Of a stretch of DNA of 39,219 nt, positions 20,761-29,741 are shown piece by piece. Source of the DNA: Xanthobacteraceae bacterium (GTDB lineage Bacteria > Pseudomonadota > Alphaproteobacteria > Rhizobiales > Xanthobacteraceae); NCBI GenBank assembly GCA_028290465.1, contig JAQGJU010000104.1, forward strand, positions 1 to 39,219. Direction: 5' to 3'. The position numbers and the translations under genes are program-made. Position 1 is the stretch's first letter. Every line of letters begins with the position of its first letter. The notes beneath the pieces are model-generated. The model had not been told where the DNA came from and made no database searches. It saw nothing but the letters and a program-made list of their open reading frames with translations.

Positions 20761-21675
20761 TCACGACGCCGGCGTGCGCATTGCTTCGAGCCGTGCCACC
20801 AACTGTTGCGCAAACACGGCCGCGGCCACCGGCAGGTTGCGCCCGCGCAACTGCCCGAGCACCAGGTCGGCGCGCGGCATGTCGCGGTCGTCGACGTTGC
20901 GCGCGACCAGGCCATGCGCCTCGCCGTCGGTCATTGGCATGCCGATTTCGATCTGAAACGAGATCGCGCGTTCACGCCGCACCATGCCGCGCAGGAATTC
21001 GAACGAATTCGACTCGGCCACAATATTGAATTTCAGCCCGGCCTGCGCCGACACCGCGTCGAGCAATTGCCGTCCGCCGATGCTGCGCTCCGGCAACGCC
21101 ACCGGATAGGCGGCACAATCACGCAGACGAATGGTTTTGCGCTCGGCCAGCGGATGGTCGGTCGCCATCAGGGCAAACAGCCGCTGCTCCAGCCGCATCA
21201 GCGGTTGGAATGTTGCGAGAAATGGCGGGCGGAATACCAGCACCAAGTCGACTTCGTAATCGGCCAGTGCCTGAATCGCGCGCTCATGATCGGCGACCGT
21301 GACGTCGAATCGCACCAGCGTATGCCGGGCGCGGAATTGCGAAATCTCCGCCGGCAGGAATTCATGCGCCAGGGCCTGGCTGCAGGCGATCCGCACCGTG
21401 CCGCGGCGTAGACCCTTCAGATCCTCGATCTGAGACTTGAGCCGTTCGACGTCGGCGTCCTGTTCGCGCACATAGCGCGCAAACAACTCGCCGGCCGCCG
21501 TCAGACGGACGCCGCGCGGCTTGCGCTCGAACAGCGGCGCGCCGATTTCGGCCTCCAGGTCCATGATCCGCCTGTTGACGGCCGACGCGGTGGCATTGAG
21601 CCGCTCGGCTGCCTTGCGGATCGATCCGGCCCGCGCCACCTCGTCCACATATTTGAAAATCCTCAAGTATTTCAT
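20761..21675 (-). CDS. LysR family transcriptional regulator
   Basis: 304 residues. The N-terminal winged HTH (about 1-60) shows AGSIRKAAERLNATASAVNR and the LEAEIGAPLFERKPRGV wing, followed by a linker helix and the periplasmic-binding-like effector domain (about 92-295, beginning GTVRIACSQALAHEF). LysR regulators bind T-N11-A sites and respond to a pathway metabolite. It starts 140 bp from the divergent binding-protein gene (21816), its most likely target, and precedes the FmdA-family gene on its own strand. It probably controls module 2. Confidence 0.95.
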   Translation of the reverse strand: MKYLRIFKYVDEVARAGSIRKAAERLNATASAVNRRIMDLEAEIGAPLFERKPRGVRLTAAGELFARYVREQDADVERLKSQIEDLKGLRRGTVRIACSQALAHEFLPAEISQFRARHTLVRFDVTVADHERAIQALADYEVDLVLVFRPPFLATFQPLMRLEQRLFALMATDHPLAERKTIRLRDCAAYPVALPERSIGGRQLLDAVSAQAGLKFNIVAESNSFEFLRGMVRRERAISFQIEIGMPMTDGEAHGLVARNVDDRDMPRADLVLGQLRGRNLPVAAAVFAQQLVARLEAMRTPAS

Positions 21676-21815
21676 GAGCTTGATATCATTTAGCCGGTAT
21701 TGGCCAGAAATCAGTGATGCGTTTTCAGCACCACTCTAACAGTAAATCAGCAGCAGATGGCAACACTCAACTGGTCTAGCGTCAGCGAACGGGTACCCGC
21801 CGACTGGAGCATGCC
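21676..21815. promoter_or_regulatory. Divergent promoter/operator region, lysR-type gene / binding-protein gene
   Basis: 140 bp between divergent starts. ATT (21699-21701), a 7-nt spacer and AAT (21709-21711) form a short inverted pair matching the T-N11-A LysR-site pattern. No clear -35/-10 pair stands out. GGAG (21806-21809) serves the gene at 21816. The operator assignment is tentative. Confidence 0.35.
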
Positions 21816-22874
21816 ATGATCACGCGACCACGCTCGACCACACGCCGCCTTGGCCTTTTGGGCCTGACGCTCGCAACCGCGCTGACGGCCGGCCTCGTGC
21901 TGCCAAATGCCGCGCAGGCCGACACCAAGCTCAAATTCGTGCTGAACTGGAAATATCAGGGTCCGCAGGGCTGGTTCTTCCTGGCCGAGGACAAGGGCTA
22001 TTTCAAAGCCGAAGGCCTCGACGTCACCATCGACCAGGGCGACGGTTCGGCGACGCCGATCCCGAAAGTCGCGAGCGGCACCTACGATATCGGCTTCGGC
22101 GACATCAACGCGCTGATCGACTTCGCGTCGAAGAAGCCCGACGAGGCGCCGGTCGCGGTCTACATGATGTACAACCGGCCGCCCTTCACGGTGGCCGTCA
22201 AGGCCGACAGCCCGATCAAGACGCCGAAGGATTTCGAGGGCCGCACGCTCGGCGGCGCCGCCAATGACGGCGCGCTCAAGCTGTTCCCGGCGCTGTGCAA
22301 GATCACCAAGATCGACTGCGCCAAGGTCAACATCACCAACATGGCGCCGAACCTGCGCGAGCAGATGCTGATGCGCGGCCAGGTCGAGGGCGTGTTCGGC
22401 TACGTCAACACCATCCGGTTCAGCGCCAAAGGCATCGGCGTCGACCCGGACAAGGATCTGCGCTGGATCAACTACGGCGACTACGGGATGGATCTCTATT
22501 CCAACGCCATCATCGTGTCGAAGAAGTTAATCAAGGAAAACCCGGCGGCGGTTAAAGGCTTCGTGCGGGCGATCAACAAGGGCCTCGTCGATGCGCTGAA
22601 GGACCCGAAGGCGGCGGTGGCGGCCGTCGCCAAGCGCGAGCCGCTGATCAAAAGCGATGTCGAGCTGGAGCGCTTCGACGCCACCGTCAAGGAAGAGATG
22701 AGCCACCCCGAGATCGCCAAGATCGGCATCGGCGACATCGACGATGCGCGGCTCAAGACCTCCATCGACATTCTGGTCGAGGCCAGCGCGCTGCCACGCA
22801 CCCCGGCGGTGTCCGAGGTGTTCAGCCGCGACTTCCTGCCGCCGAAGACCGAACGCCCGACCAAGTTGTTCTAG
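21816..22874 (+). CDS. ABC transporter binding protein, NMT1/THI5-like
   Basis: 352 residues with a signal peptide (basic MITRPRSTTRRLG, hydrophobic core, cleavage near AQA-DT). The mature domain shows KFVLNWKYQGPQGWFFLAED, GYFKAEGLDVTIDQGDGSA and YDIGFGDINALIDFA, the pattern of HMP-precursor/pyrimidine and nitrogenous-heterocycle binding proteins (ThiY/THI5-like). It is closely paralogous to the protein encoded at 27054 and flanks the same ATPase-permease pair on the other side. It is the first gene of the LysR-controlled operon. Confidence 0.93.
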   Translation: MITRPRSTTRRLGLLGLTLATALTAGLVLPNAAQADTKLKFVLNWKYQGPQGWFFLAEDKGYFKAEGLDVTIDQGDGSATPIPKVASGTYDIGFGDINALIDFASKKPDEAPVAVYMMYNRPPFTVAVKADSPIKTPKDFEGRTLGGAANDGALKLFPALCKITKIDCAKVNITNMAPNLREQMLMRGQVEGVFGYVNTIRFSAKGIGVDPDKDLRWINYGDYGMDLYSNAIIVSKKLIKENPAAVKGFVRAINKGLVDALKDPKAAVAAVAKREPLIKSDVELERFDATVKEEMSHPEIAKIGIGDIDDARLKTSIDILVEASALPRTPAVSEVFSRDFLPPKTERPTKLF

Positions 22875-22903
22875 GCGAAAGCATTCACAAACGACTCGCT
22901 CGC

Positions 22904-23020
22904 ACCGTCACCCTGAGGTGCGAGCGAAGCGAGCCTCGAAGGGCGACGGCCGCCTGTTGCGACGCTTTGGCCGTCTATCCTTCGAGGCCCGGCTGCGCCG
23001 GGCACCTCAGGATGACGGGT
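22904..23020. repeat. Palindromic intergenic repeat, family 1, copy B
   Basis: 117 bp. Arms ACCGTCACCCTGAGGTGC and GCACCTCAGGATGACGGG bracket inner arms GCGAGCCTCGAAGG / CCTTCGAGGCCCGG. Same design as 18447-18564. It lies between the binding-protein gene and the SDR gene and could attenuate transcription or stabilise the upstream mRNA. Confidence 0.85.
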
Positions 23021-23072
23021 TAAATGTCGAGCCGTCGTCGAACACCATGACCAAGTAGAAGTGAGAATCTCG

Positions 23073-23867
23073 ATGAATCTGGATCTGACAGGCAAAGTCG
23101 CACTGGTCACCGGCCCGGCCAAAGGCATGGGTGAAGCCGTGACGCTGGCCTTCGCGGGCGAAGGCTGCCGACTGGTGCTGCTCGGCCGGGACGTCGGCGC
23201 GATCGCGCCGGTCGCCGAGACCGTCAAACGCAGCGGCGGCGAGGCCATCGTGGTGCCGTGCGACGTGACCGATGCAGCGCAATGCGCCGTCGCCGTCGAT
23301 AAGGCGAAGGCCGCGTTCGGCGGGCGGATCGACATCCTGGTCAATGTCGCGGGCGGCTCCGGGCCGATCGGCAAAACGGGGGCCGAGACTACGCCGGCGG
23401 AATTCGATCAGATCATTCAGCTCAATATGGGCGGCTGCTTCAACACCATCCGGGCGGTGCTGCCCACCATGATGGAGCAACGCGACGGCAAGATCATCAA
23501 TGTCGGCGGCACTTTCGGGCTGCGCGGCCGGGCCGGGCGTCTGGCTTATTCGGCGTCCAAGTGGGGTCTGCGCGGCATCACCAAGAGTTTCGCGCTGGAA
23601 GCCGGCCCCTACAACATCAACGTCAATAATGTCGCGCCCGGCATGGTCGATGGGCCGCGCTTTCGCGACAAGGTGTGCGCCAACATGGCGAAGAAACTCA
23701 ACATCACGATCGAGGAGGCGGCCGAGCGTCACGCCGCCGACTATGCGCTGAAGCGCATCTCGGTCGATGCCGACATCGCCAATGCCTGCCTGTTCCTGGC
23801 GAGCGACGTGTCCCGCCAGATCACCGGAGTCGACCTGCCGGTCGATGGCGGCTGGGCGATGCTGTGA
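23073..23867 (+). CDS. Short-chain dehydrogenase/reductase (SDR)
   Basis: 264 residues from ATG 23073 (a GTG at 23061 is possible). The cofactor motif is TGPAKGMG near residues 13-20, then NVAGG near 90. The catalytic YSASK is Tyr159-Lys163. The position 13 residues before Tyr, normally the catalytic Ser, is Gly146 in IINVGGTFG, with Thr147 next to it. The C-terminus GVDLPVDGGWAM is typical of classical SDRs. It would oxidise or reduce an alcohol/ketone with NAD(P). Its place between a transport gene and a cyclic amidohydrolase suggests a pathway step rather than housekeeping. Confidence 0.92.
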   Translation: MNLDLTGKVALVTGPAKGMGEAVTLAFAGEGCRLVLLGRDVGAIAPVAETVKRSGGEAIVVPCDVTDAAQCAVAVDKAKAAFGGRIDILVNVAGGSGPIGKTGAETTPAEFDQIIQLNMGGCFNTIRAVLPTMMEQRDGKIINVGGTFGLRGRAGRLAYSASKWGLRGITKSFALEAGPYNINVNNVAPGMVDGPRFRDKVCANMAKKLNITIEEAAERHAADYALKRISVDADIANACLFLASDVSRQITGVDLPVDGGWAML

Positions 23868-23881
23868 GAAAGGAAAGCGCC

Positions 23882-25327
23882 ATGACCGAACTGACCGCAG
23901 ATCTGATCATCGACAACGGTACGGTTGTCACCGACAGCGCCACGTTCATCGCCAGCGTCGCCATCAAGGACGGCAAGATCCTTGCGGTCGGTGCCGCCGA
24001 TGCGATGCCGCCGGCGCGCGAGCGGCTGGACGCCACCGGCCTGCATGTTCTGCCCGGCGCCATCGACGTGCATGTGCACTTCCGCGAGCCCGGCTACACC
24101 CACAAGGAAGACTTCGGCACCGGCACCGCGGCCGCTGCCTGCGGCGGCGTCACCACCGTGTTCGAGATGCCCAACGTCATCCCGCCGACCGGCACCAAGG
24201 AAGCGCTGGCGCTCAAGCACAAACTGGCGGCCGAAAAGGCCTATGTCGATTTCGGGCTGTATGGCCTGCTGGGCGAGGACACCATCGCCAACGTGCCGGA
24301 CCTGATCGAAGGCGGCGTGATCGGCTTCAAGCTCTATATGGGCAACACCTTCGGCAACACGCCGTCGCCCTCGACCGGTGGCATGCTGGAAGCCTTCGAA
24401 GTCGTCGCGCCGACCGGCAAGCGGATTTCGCTGCACGCCGAGACCGCCTCGATCATGGCGCGGCGCGAAGCCCATATGCGCGAACAGGGGCGCATCGATC
24501 CGCTGGCGCACATTGCGGCCCGTCCGGCGCTGGTCGCCATCGAAGCGGTCAGCCGCGCCGCGATCCTGGCCGAATGGACCGGCGCGCGCATTCATATCCT
24601 ACACATTTCGTCGGCCGAGGAGCTGCGCCCGCTGCGCGAAGCCAAGGCGCGCGGCGTCGACATCACCGGCGAGACCTGTCCGCAATATCTGCTGCTCGGT
24701 GCCAAGGATTACGCGCGGGTCGGTAGTGTGATTCGAGTGAACCCGCCGGTGCGCGAAGAGCGCAACCAGGAGCCGCTGTGGGCCGCGCTCGCCGACGGCA
24801 CCGTCGACATGATCGCGACCGACCATGCGCCGCACGTACCGGAAGAGAAAATCCGCAACGACATCTGGACTGCGGATTGCGGGTTTCCGGGCGTCGAAAC
24901 GCAGATGCCGCTGATGCTGACCGAGGTCAACAAAGGTCGCATGGCGATCACGGATTATGTGCGCTGGAGCGCCGCCAATCCGGCCAAGATCTGGGGCCTG
25001 TATCCGCGCAAGGGCGTGATTCAGCCCGGCGCCGATGCCGACATCGCCATCGTCGATCTCGCCCGCCATTCCGCGGTCGATGATGCCAAGCTGCAGTCGC
25101 GCGCCAAGATCACGCCATGGCACGGACGTAAGCTCCATGGCGTACCAATTCATACCATTGTGCGCGGCCGCTTCGCGATGCGCGACGGTGTGCTGTGCGA
25201 GGACGCGCGCGGCTGGGGCCGCTCGGTCCACACCATCCAGCAGATGCCGAAGGCTGAGCCGCGTCATCAAGGCGACACCATGCTGGCGATCGGCCGCACC
25301 CCGGCCGGAAGCGAGGATGCCGCATGA
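23882..25327 (+). CDS. Cyclic amidohydrolase (dihydropyrimidinase/allantoinase/dihydroorotase-like)
   Basis: 481 residues from ATG 23882 with AAAGGAAA upstream; the frame extends further back into the SDR gene, but that is overlap. All metal-site residues of binuclear amidohydrolases are present: His64 and His66 in DVHVHFREPG, carbamylated-Lys candidate Lys150 in GFKLYMG, His185 in SLHAE, His241 in ILHIS and Asp314 in ATDHAPH. The family opens cyclic amides such as dihydropyrimidines, hydantoins and allantoin. The absence of pyr genes and the presence of transport genes around it argue against de novo pyrimidine synthesis. Its stop overlaps the ATPase start (ATGA at 25324). Confidence 0.93.
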   Translation: MTELTADLIIDNGTVVTDSATFIASVAIKDGKILAVGAADAMPPARERLDATGLHVLPGAIDVHVHFREPGYTHKEDFGTGTAAAACGGVTTVFEMPNVIPPTGTKEALALKHKLAAEKAYVDFGLYGLLGEDTIANVPDLIEGGVIGFKLYMGNTFGNTPSPSTGGMLEAFEVVAPTGKRISLHAETASIMARREAHMREQGRIDPLAHIAARPALVAIEAVSRAAILAEWTGARIHILHISSAEELRPLREAKARGVDITGETCPQYLLLGAKDYARVGSVIRVNPPVREERNQEPLWAALADGTVDMIATDHAPHVPEEKIRNDIWTADCGFPGVETQMPLMLTEVNKGRMAITDYVRWSAANPAKIWGLYPRKGVIQPGADADIAIVDLARHSAVDDAKLQSRAKITPWHGRKLHGVPIHTIVRGRFAMRDGVLCEDARGWGRSVHTIQQMPKAEPRHQGDTMLAIGRTPAGSEDAA

Positions 25328-26226
25328 GCACCGTGGTGAAATTCGCCAATCCGTCCCCGGCCGATACGGGCTCCGATCCCGAGCAGCCGCAGATAAGCCA
25401 CGCCGATTCCTTCGTCGAGTTGGAAGACGTCACCGTCACCTATGGCCGCGGCAAGAACGTGGTGCGGGCGCTCGACACCACCACGCTGCGGGTCAAGGCC
25501 GGCGACTTCGTCGCATTGGTCGGCCCGAGCGGCTGCGGCAAGTCGACCATCCTGAAGCTGGTCGGCCATCTGATCGGCGCCTCGAGTGGTTATGTGTACG
25601 TCGCCGGCCGTGAGGTCGGAGCCGAACCGGTGCGCATCGGCATGGCGTTCCAGAATCCGACGCTTTTGCCTTGGCTGAAGATCCGCGACAACGTGATGCT
25701 GCCGCTCAAGATCGTGCCGCCGTTTCGTGGCGAATACCGCACCAAGCGCAAGACCGAATTCCGCGACCGCTGTGACGCGCTGTTAAAGCAGGTCGGGCTC
25801 GACGGATTTGGCGACAAATATCCCTGGCAATTGTCCGGCGGCATGCTGCAGCGAGCTTCGCTGTGCCGCGCGCTGATCCATGACCCACAACTGCTGCTGC
25901 TCGACGAGCCGTTCGGCGCGCTCGATCAGTTCACCCGCGAGGAACTGTGGGCGATCATGCAGGAACTGTGGATGACGCGTAAGCCGACCGTGCTGCTGGT
26001 CACGCATGATCTTCGCGAGGCTGGTTATCTCGCCAACCGCATCTGCGTGATGCGGGCGCGGCCGGGCCAGATCATCGACGACAGCCAGATCGAATTCCCC
26101 CGTCCGCGCACCATGGCGATGACCTATGAGCCGGAATTCGTCGCCCTCAACCAGCGCCTGCGCGAACTGATCGTCGAGGCCCGCGGTGCGCCCGCCGCGT
26201 CTGCCATCCCGGAGGCGACGCCATGA
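25324..26226 (+). CDS. ABC transporter ATPase, SsuB/TauB type
   Basis: 300 residues, with about 30 extra N-terminal residues before the conserved domain. Walker A GPSGCGKS at 67-74, Q-loop in MAFQNPTLLPW (Gln110), signature LSGGMLQ at 170-176, Walker B LLLLDEP around 189-195 and switch His228 in VTHDLREA. It overlaps both neighbours by 4 nt (ATGA), so cyclic amidohydrolase, ATPase and permease are translationally coupled. It should energise the importer served by the binding proteins at 21816 and/or 27054. Confidence 0.95.
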   Translation: MSTVVKFANPSPADTGSDPEQPQISHADSFVELEDVTVTYGRGKNVVRALDTTTLRVKAGDFVALVGPSGCGKSTILKLVGHLIGASSGYVYVAGREVGAEPVRIGMAFQNPTLLPWLKIRDNVMLPLKIVPPFRGEYRTKRKTEFRDRCDALLKQVGLDGFGDKYPWQLSGGMLQRASLCRALIHDPQLLLLDEPFGALDQFTREELWAIMQELWMTRKPTVLLVTHDLREAGYLANRICVMRARPGQIIDDSQIEFPRPRTMAMTYEPEFVALNQRLRELIVEARGAPAASAIPEATP

Positions 26227-26996
26227 ACTCGAACGTACGTCGCAAGATCGCTTCCGCGTTCCTGATTTTCGGCTTCTTCGTGCTGTGGGAGCTGCTATGT
26301 CTCGCGTTCCACGTCAGCGACGTGGTGCTGCCGCGGCCGAGCCAAGTGATCTACACGCTCATCGTCCGCTTTCCGGCGATGTGGCCGCACATCTTTCAGA
26401 CCGTCTACACGACGCTGCTGGGTTTCGTGCTCGGCGTATCGATCGGCGTGGTGATCGGCGTGTTCATCGGCTGGTCGAAGCTCGCTTATGACGTGGCCTA
26501 TCCGATGCTGGTCGGGTTCTCGTCGATCCCCAAGGTCGCCGTGGTGCCGATCTTCGTGCTGTATTTCGGTGCCGGCACTGTGCCGGCGGTGCTGACCGCG
26601 CTGGTGATGTGCATCTTCCCGGTGGTCGTGAACGTCGCCACCGGTCTCGCCACCACCGAGCCCGAGCTTGAAGACGTGATGAAGACGCTGCGCGCCTCGC
26701 GCTTCGACATTCTGTGGAATGTCGGACTGCCGCGCGCGATGCCGTATTTCTTCGCCTCGCTCAAGGTTGCGGTCACGCTGTCGTTCGTCGGTTCGGTGAT
26801 CGCCGAGACCGTCGCGTCCAATCGCGGCATCGGCAACCTGATGATGATTGCCAGCGCGTCGTTCGACGTGCCGCTGGTCTATGCCGGCCTGTTCGTCCTG
26901 GCCGGGCTCGGCATCGCTCTCTACGCCATCTTCTCGCTGGTCGAGGCGCGCGTCACCGGGTGGGCGCACCGCAAGACCGAATTCGCCATGGGCTAA
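26223..26996 (+). CDS. ABC transporter permease, SsuC/TauC type
   Basis: 257 residues with about six membrane segments and the coupling loop around RASRFDILWNVGLPRAMPYF (EAA-like). ATG 26223 overlaps the ATPase stop. It is the inner-membrane channel of the module 2 importer for a small nitrogenous substrate. A binding-protein gene with its own RBS follows 57 nt later. Confidence 0.95.
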   Translation: MNSNVRRKIASAFLIFGFFVLWELLCLAFHVSDVVLPRPSQVIYTLIVRFPAMWPHIFQTVYTTLLGFVLGVSIGVVIGVFIGWSKLAYDVAYPMLVGFSSIPKVAVVPIFVLYFGAGTVPAVLTALVMCIFPVVVNVATGLATTEPELEDVMKTLRASRFDILWNVGLPRAMPYFFASLKVAVTLSFVGSVIAETVASNRGIGNLMMIASASFDVPLVYAGLFVLAGLGIALYAIFSLVEARVTGWAHRKTEFAMG

Positions 26997-27053
26997 GTGC
27001 TCATCCTTAACAATAGCGGGCCAAAGCCGCCCACCCACCAACAGGAGCCTCGC

Positions 27054-28085
27054 ATGTTACGCTGCATTTCCGCACTCGCCGTCGGTCTGACGCTGGCATT
27101 GTCCGGCACTGCGCTGGCGCAAGAGCCGACCAAGATCCGCTTCACGCTCGACTGGAAAATCCAGGGCATCCATGCCTGGTATTACTGGGCGCAAGACAAG
27201 GGCTACTTCAAGGCCGAGGGCCTCGACGTCACGATCGACCAGGGCGAGGGCTCGGCCGCGACCGTGACCCGCATCATGTCCGGTACTTACGATGCCGGCT
27301 TCGGCGACATGAACGCCATCATCCAGAACGCCGCGACCAAGCCCGGCCAGACGCCGATGATGGTCTACATGATCTACAGCAGGGCGCCATTCGCGCTGCT
27401 GACCAAGACCGCAAGCCCGATCAAGACCATCAAGGACATGGAAGGCCGCAAGCTCGGGTCGCCGGCGGGCGGTGCCGCGCTCAAGCTGCTGCCGCTGCTG
27501 GCGAAGAAGAACAATCTCGATGCCGCCAAGGTCGAGGTGACGCAGGTCGCGCCAAACCTCCAGGAGCAACTGCTGATCCAGGGCCAGGTCGATGTCTCGG
27601 CCGTGTTCACGGCGACCAGCTACATGAACCTCGTCGCGCTCAAGCTCGATCCGGACAAGGATTTCCGTTGGATCTATTACGCGGATTTCGGGCTGGATTT
27701 GTATTCCAACGGCGTCATGGTGTCGCCCAAGCTGGCCAAGGAGAAGCCGGAGGCGGTCAAGGGGCTGGTGCGCGCCATCAACCGCGCGCTGAAGGAGGCG
27801 ATCGCCGATCCGGATGCCGCGATCGCGCTGCTCGCCGCGCATGAGCCGCTGATCAACAAGGAGATCGAGAAGCGCCGCCTCGTCTATGTGTACAAGAGCC
27901 TGATCGACACCGCGGAGGCGCAGAGCCTCGGCATCGGCGATGTCGGCGATGCCCGCATGACGGCGGCGATTGCCACCATCGGCGAATCCTACGAACTGCC
28001 GCGCATGCCGGCGACCAATGAGGTGTTCGACCGCTCGTTCCTGCCCGCCAAGGCGGAGCGCACGCTGCCGAAGCCGGCGTTGTAA
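27054..28085 (+). CDS. ABC transporter binding protein, NMT1/THI5-like (paralogue)
   Basis: 343 residues from ATG 27054, preceded by AGGAG (27043-27047). The GTG at 26997 gives an N-terminal extension with no signal features and is rejected. The signal peptide is MLRCISALAVGLTLALSGT with cleavage near ALA-QE. The mature protein begins KIRFTLDWKIQGIHAWYYWA and shares GYFKAEGLDVTIDQG and APNLQEQ-type segments with the protein at 21816. Two paralogous receptors for one ATPase/permease pair suggest a widened or split substrate range. Confidence 0.93.
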   Translation: MLRCISALAVGLTLALSGTALAQEPTKIRFTLDWKIQGIHAWYYWAQDKGYFKAEGLDVTIDQGEGSAATVTRIMSGTYDAGFGDMNAIIQNAATKPGQTPMMVYMIYSRAPFALLTKTASPIKTIKDMEGRKLGSPAGGAALKLLPLLAKKNNLDAAKVEVTQVAPNLQEQLLIQGQVDVSAVFTATSYMNLVALKLDPDKDFRWIYYADFGLDLYSNGVMVSPKLAKEKPEAVKGLVRAINRALKEAIADPDAAIALLAAHEPLINKEIEKRRLVYVYKSLIDTAEAQSLGIGDVGDARMTAAIATIGESYELPRMPATNEVFDRSFLPAKAERTLPKPAL

Positions 28086-28122
28086 GCGCTCGTCGATCGG
28101 TTGGGCGCTGCCGCAAACTCCA

Positions 28123-28251
28123 TCCCTCCCCTGAAAGGGGAGGGTCGCCCGCGAGAGCGGGCGGGGTGGGGTCAACTGCGGTACATTGCGCCATGCCCCC
28201 ACCCGGTCGGCTTCGCCGACCACCCTCCCCCGCAAGCGGGGGAGGGATAAG
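28123..28251. repeat. Palindromic intergenic repeat, family 2, copy B
   Basis: Same composite design as 19547-19686: CCCTCCCC-TGAAA-GGGGAGGG, a CGCCCGCGAGAGCGGGCG hairpin and GGGGTGGGG, then CCCCCACCC, a GGTCGGCTTCGCCGACC hairpin, CCCTCCCCC-GCAA-GCGGGGGAGGG and ATAAG. It separates the binding-protein gene from the amidohydrolase gene. Confidence 0.85.
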
Positions 28252-28269
28252 AAGCACCCGGACCCATTC

Positions 28270-29715
28270 ATGCGAACCATCCACTGCGCGCATCTGATTG
28301 CCGGCGCCAATACCCCCGTCCTGTCGTCGCAAGCCATTGAGATCGATGGCGCCCACATCGCATCGGTGAAGCCGGCACCGCGCGGCACGGATGCGCCGCT
28401 GTTCGCAATGCCGGCGCTGGTCAACGCGCACGACCACGGCCGCGCGGTCCGATCCAGTTCGGTCGGGGCCGGCGGCAAGCCGCTGGAAGCCTGGTTGTAT
28501 TATCTCGCGCTGTTTCCGTCAGTCGATCCGTATCTGGCCGCAGTGGTCGCCCTGTCACGTAGCGCGCTTGGCGGTGTCGGCACCGTGATGATGCATTATA
28601 CGCGGGCGCAAGGTTTCAGCGATCTGCCGAGCGAGGCCACCGAAGTGGCGCGCGCAGCGCGCGATGTTGGGGTGCGGGTCGGCTTCGCGGTGTCGATGAA
28701 GGACCGCAATCCGCTGGTCTATGGCCCGTCCGAGCCGATCCTGGCGGCGCTGCCCGAGGCCGCGCGGGCGAAAATTACATCGACGTTCCTGCGCCCACCG
28801 ATGACGCCCAAGGCCTATGTCGAACTCGCCGACGCGGTGGCGGACGCCGCCGCCGGTCCGGGCTTCGATGTGCAGTATGGCCCCAACGCCGTGCAATGGT
28901 GCAGCGATGCGCTGCTCGAAGCCGTCGCCGAGGCCTCGCAGCGCACCGGCCGGCGTATTCACATGCATTTTCTGGAGTCGCGCTATCAGCGCGAGTATGT
29001 AGATGCCGCGTATCCAGACGGCGTATTGAAGCATCTCGATGCCATGGGCTTCCTGTCGCCGCGTCTGACCCTGGCGCATTGCGTCTGGGCTCGGCCGGAT
29101 GAGTTGGAACTGCTCGCCGAGCGCGGCGTCACCATTTCGGTCAACAACAGTTCCAATCTGCATCTGCGCTCCGGCCTCGCGCCGGTGAAAGCGATGCTGG
29201 ACGCCGGCTGCCGGGTCGCGCTTGGCATCGACGGCAATGCGCTGGACGGCGACGATGATGCGCTGCGCGAGCTGCGCCTCGCGCATCTGCTGCATGCCGG
29301 CACCGGCTTCAAGGTGGCGGTGAGCCGCGACGCGATGCTCGGCATGGCGTTTGCGAATGGACGCTTCGCGGTGACCAATGTCGATGATGGCGGCGCGGTC
29401 GTGCCGGGCGCGCCGGCCGATCTGTTGCTGCTTGACTGGGCGGCGATCGACAATGACCGGCTGCGCGATGATATCGATCCGGTCGACCTGATGCTGGCAC
29501 GGGCCACGGCCGCGCATGTCAGCGAATTGATTGTCGGCGGCCACACGGTGGTGAAACAAGGCGCGGTGACCGGCGTCGATTTCCCGGCCGCCCAGGACGA
29601 AGTGATCGCGCGCATGCGGGCCGGCACGGCCGGCAATGCCGATCTTGCGGACGCGATCGGCGCGCTGGACCGCCTGATGGGCGCGCATTTCGAGCCGGAC
29701 TGTCCGTGCTGTTAA
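28270..29715 (+). CDS. Amidohydrolase, AtzA/TrzN/guanine-deaminase-like
   Basis: 481 residues from ATG 28270, chosen because the upstream frame lies within a repeat; the RBS is weak. Metal and catalytic residues fit mononuclear aminohydrolases: His54 and His56 in NAHDHGR, His233 and Glu236 in HMHFLES (HxxE), His270 in LAHCVW and Asp321 in GIDGNALDGDDD. NNSSNLHLRSGLAP is the family's SN..L.SG.AP segment. These enzymes remove amino or halide groups from purine, pyrimidine or s-triazine rings, or act on SAH/MTA. The C-terminus CPCC is unusual. The next gene encodes a cyanuric acid/barbiturate hydrolase-family enzyme, a likely consumer of the product. Confidence 0.92.
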   Translation: MRTIHCAHLIAGANTPVLSSQAIEIDGAHIASVKPAPRGTDAPLFAMPALVNAHDHGRAVRSSSVGAGGKPLEAWLYYLALFPSVDPYLAAVVALSRSALGGVGTVMMHYTRAQGFSDLPSEATEVARAARDVGVRVGFAVSMKDRNPLVYGPSEPILAALPEAARAKITSTFLRPPMTPKAYVELADAVADAAAGPGFDVQYGPNAVQWCSDALLEAVAEASQRTGRRIHMHFLESRYQREYVDAAYPDGVLKHLDAMGFLSPRLTLAHCVWARPDELELLAERGVTISVNNSSNLHLRSGLAPVKAMLDAGCRVALGIDGNALDGDDDALRELRLAHLLHAGTGFKVAVSRDAMLGMAFANGRFAVTNVDDGGAVVPGAPADLLLLDWAAIDNDRLRDDIDPVDLMLARATAAHVSELIVGGHTVVKQGAVTGVDFPAAQDEVIARMRAGTAGNADLADAIGALDRLMGAHFEPDCPCC

Positions 29716-29741
29716 GGCTTTAACTTAAACGGAGTTCTGCA

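Noticed and set aside
26997-27053. GTG start adding 19 residues to the second NMT1-type protein
   Set aside because: The extension has no signal-peptide character, and ATG 27054 has AGGAG and a proper signal peptide.
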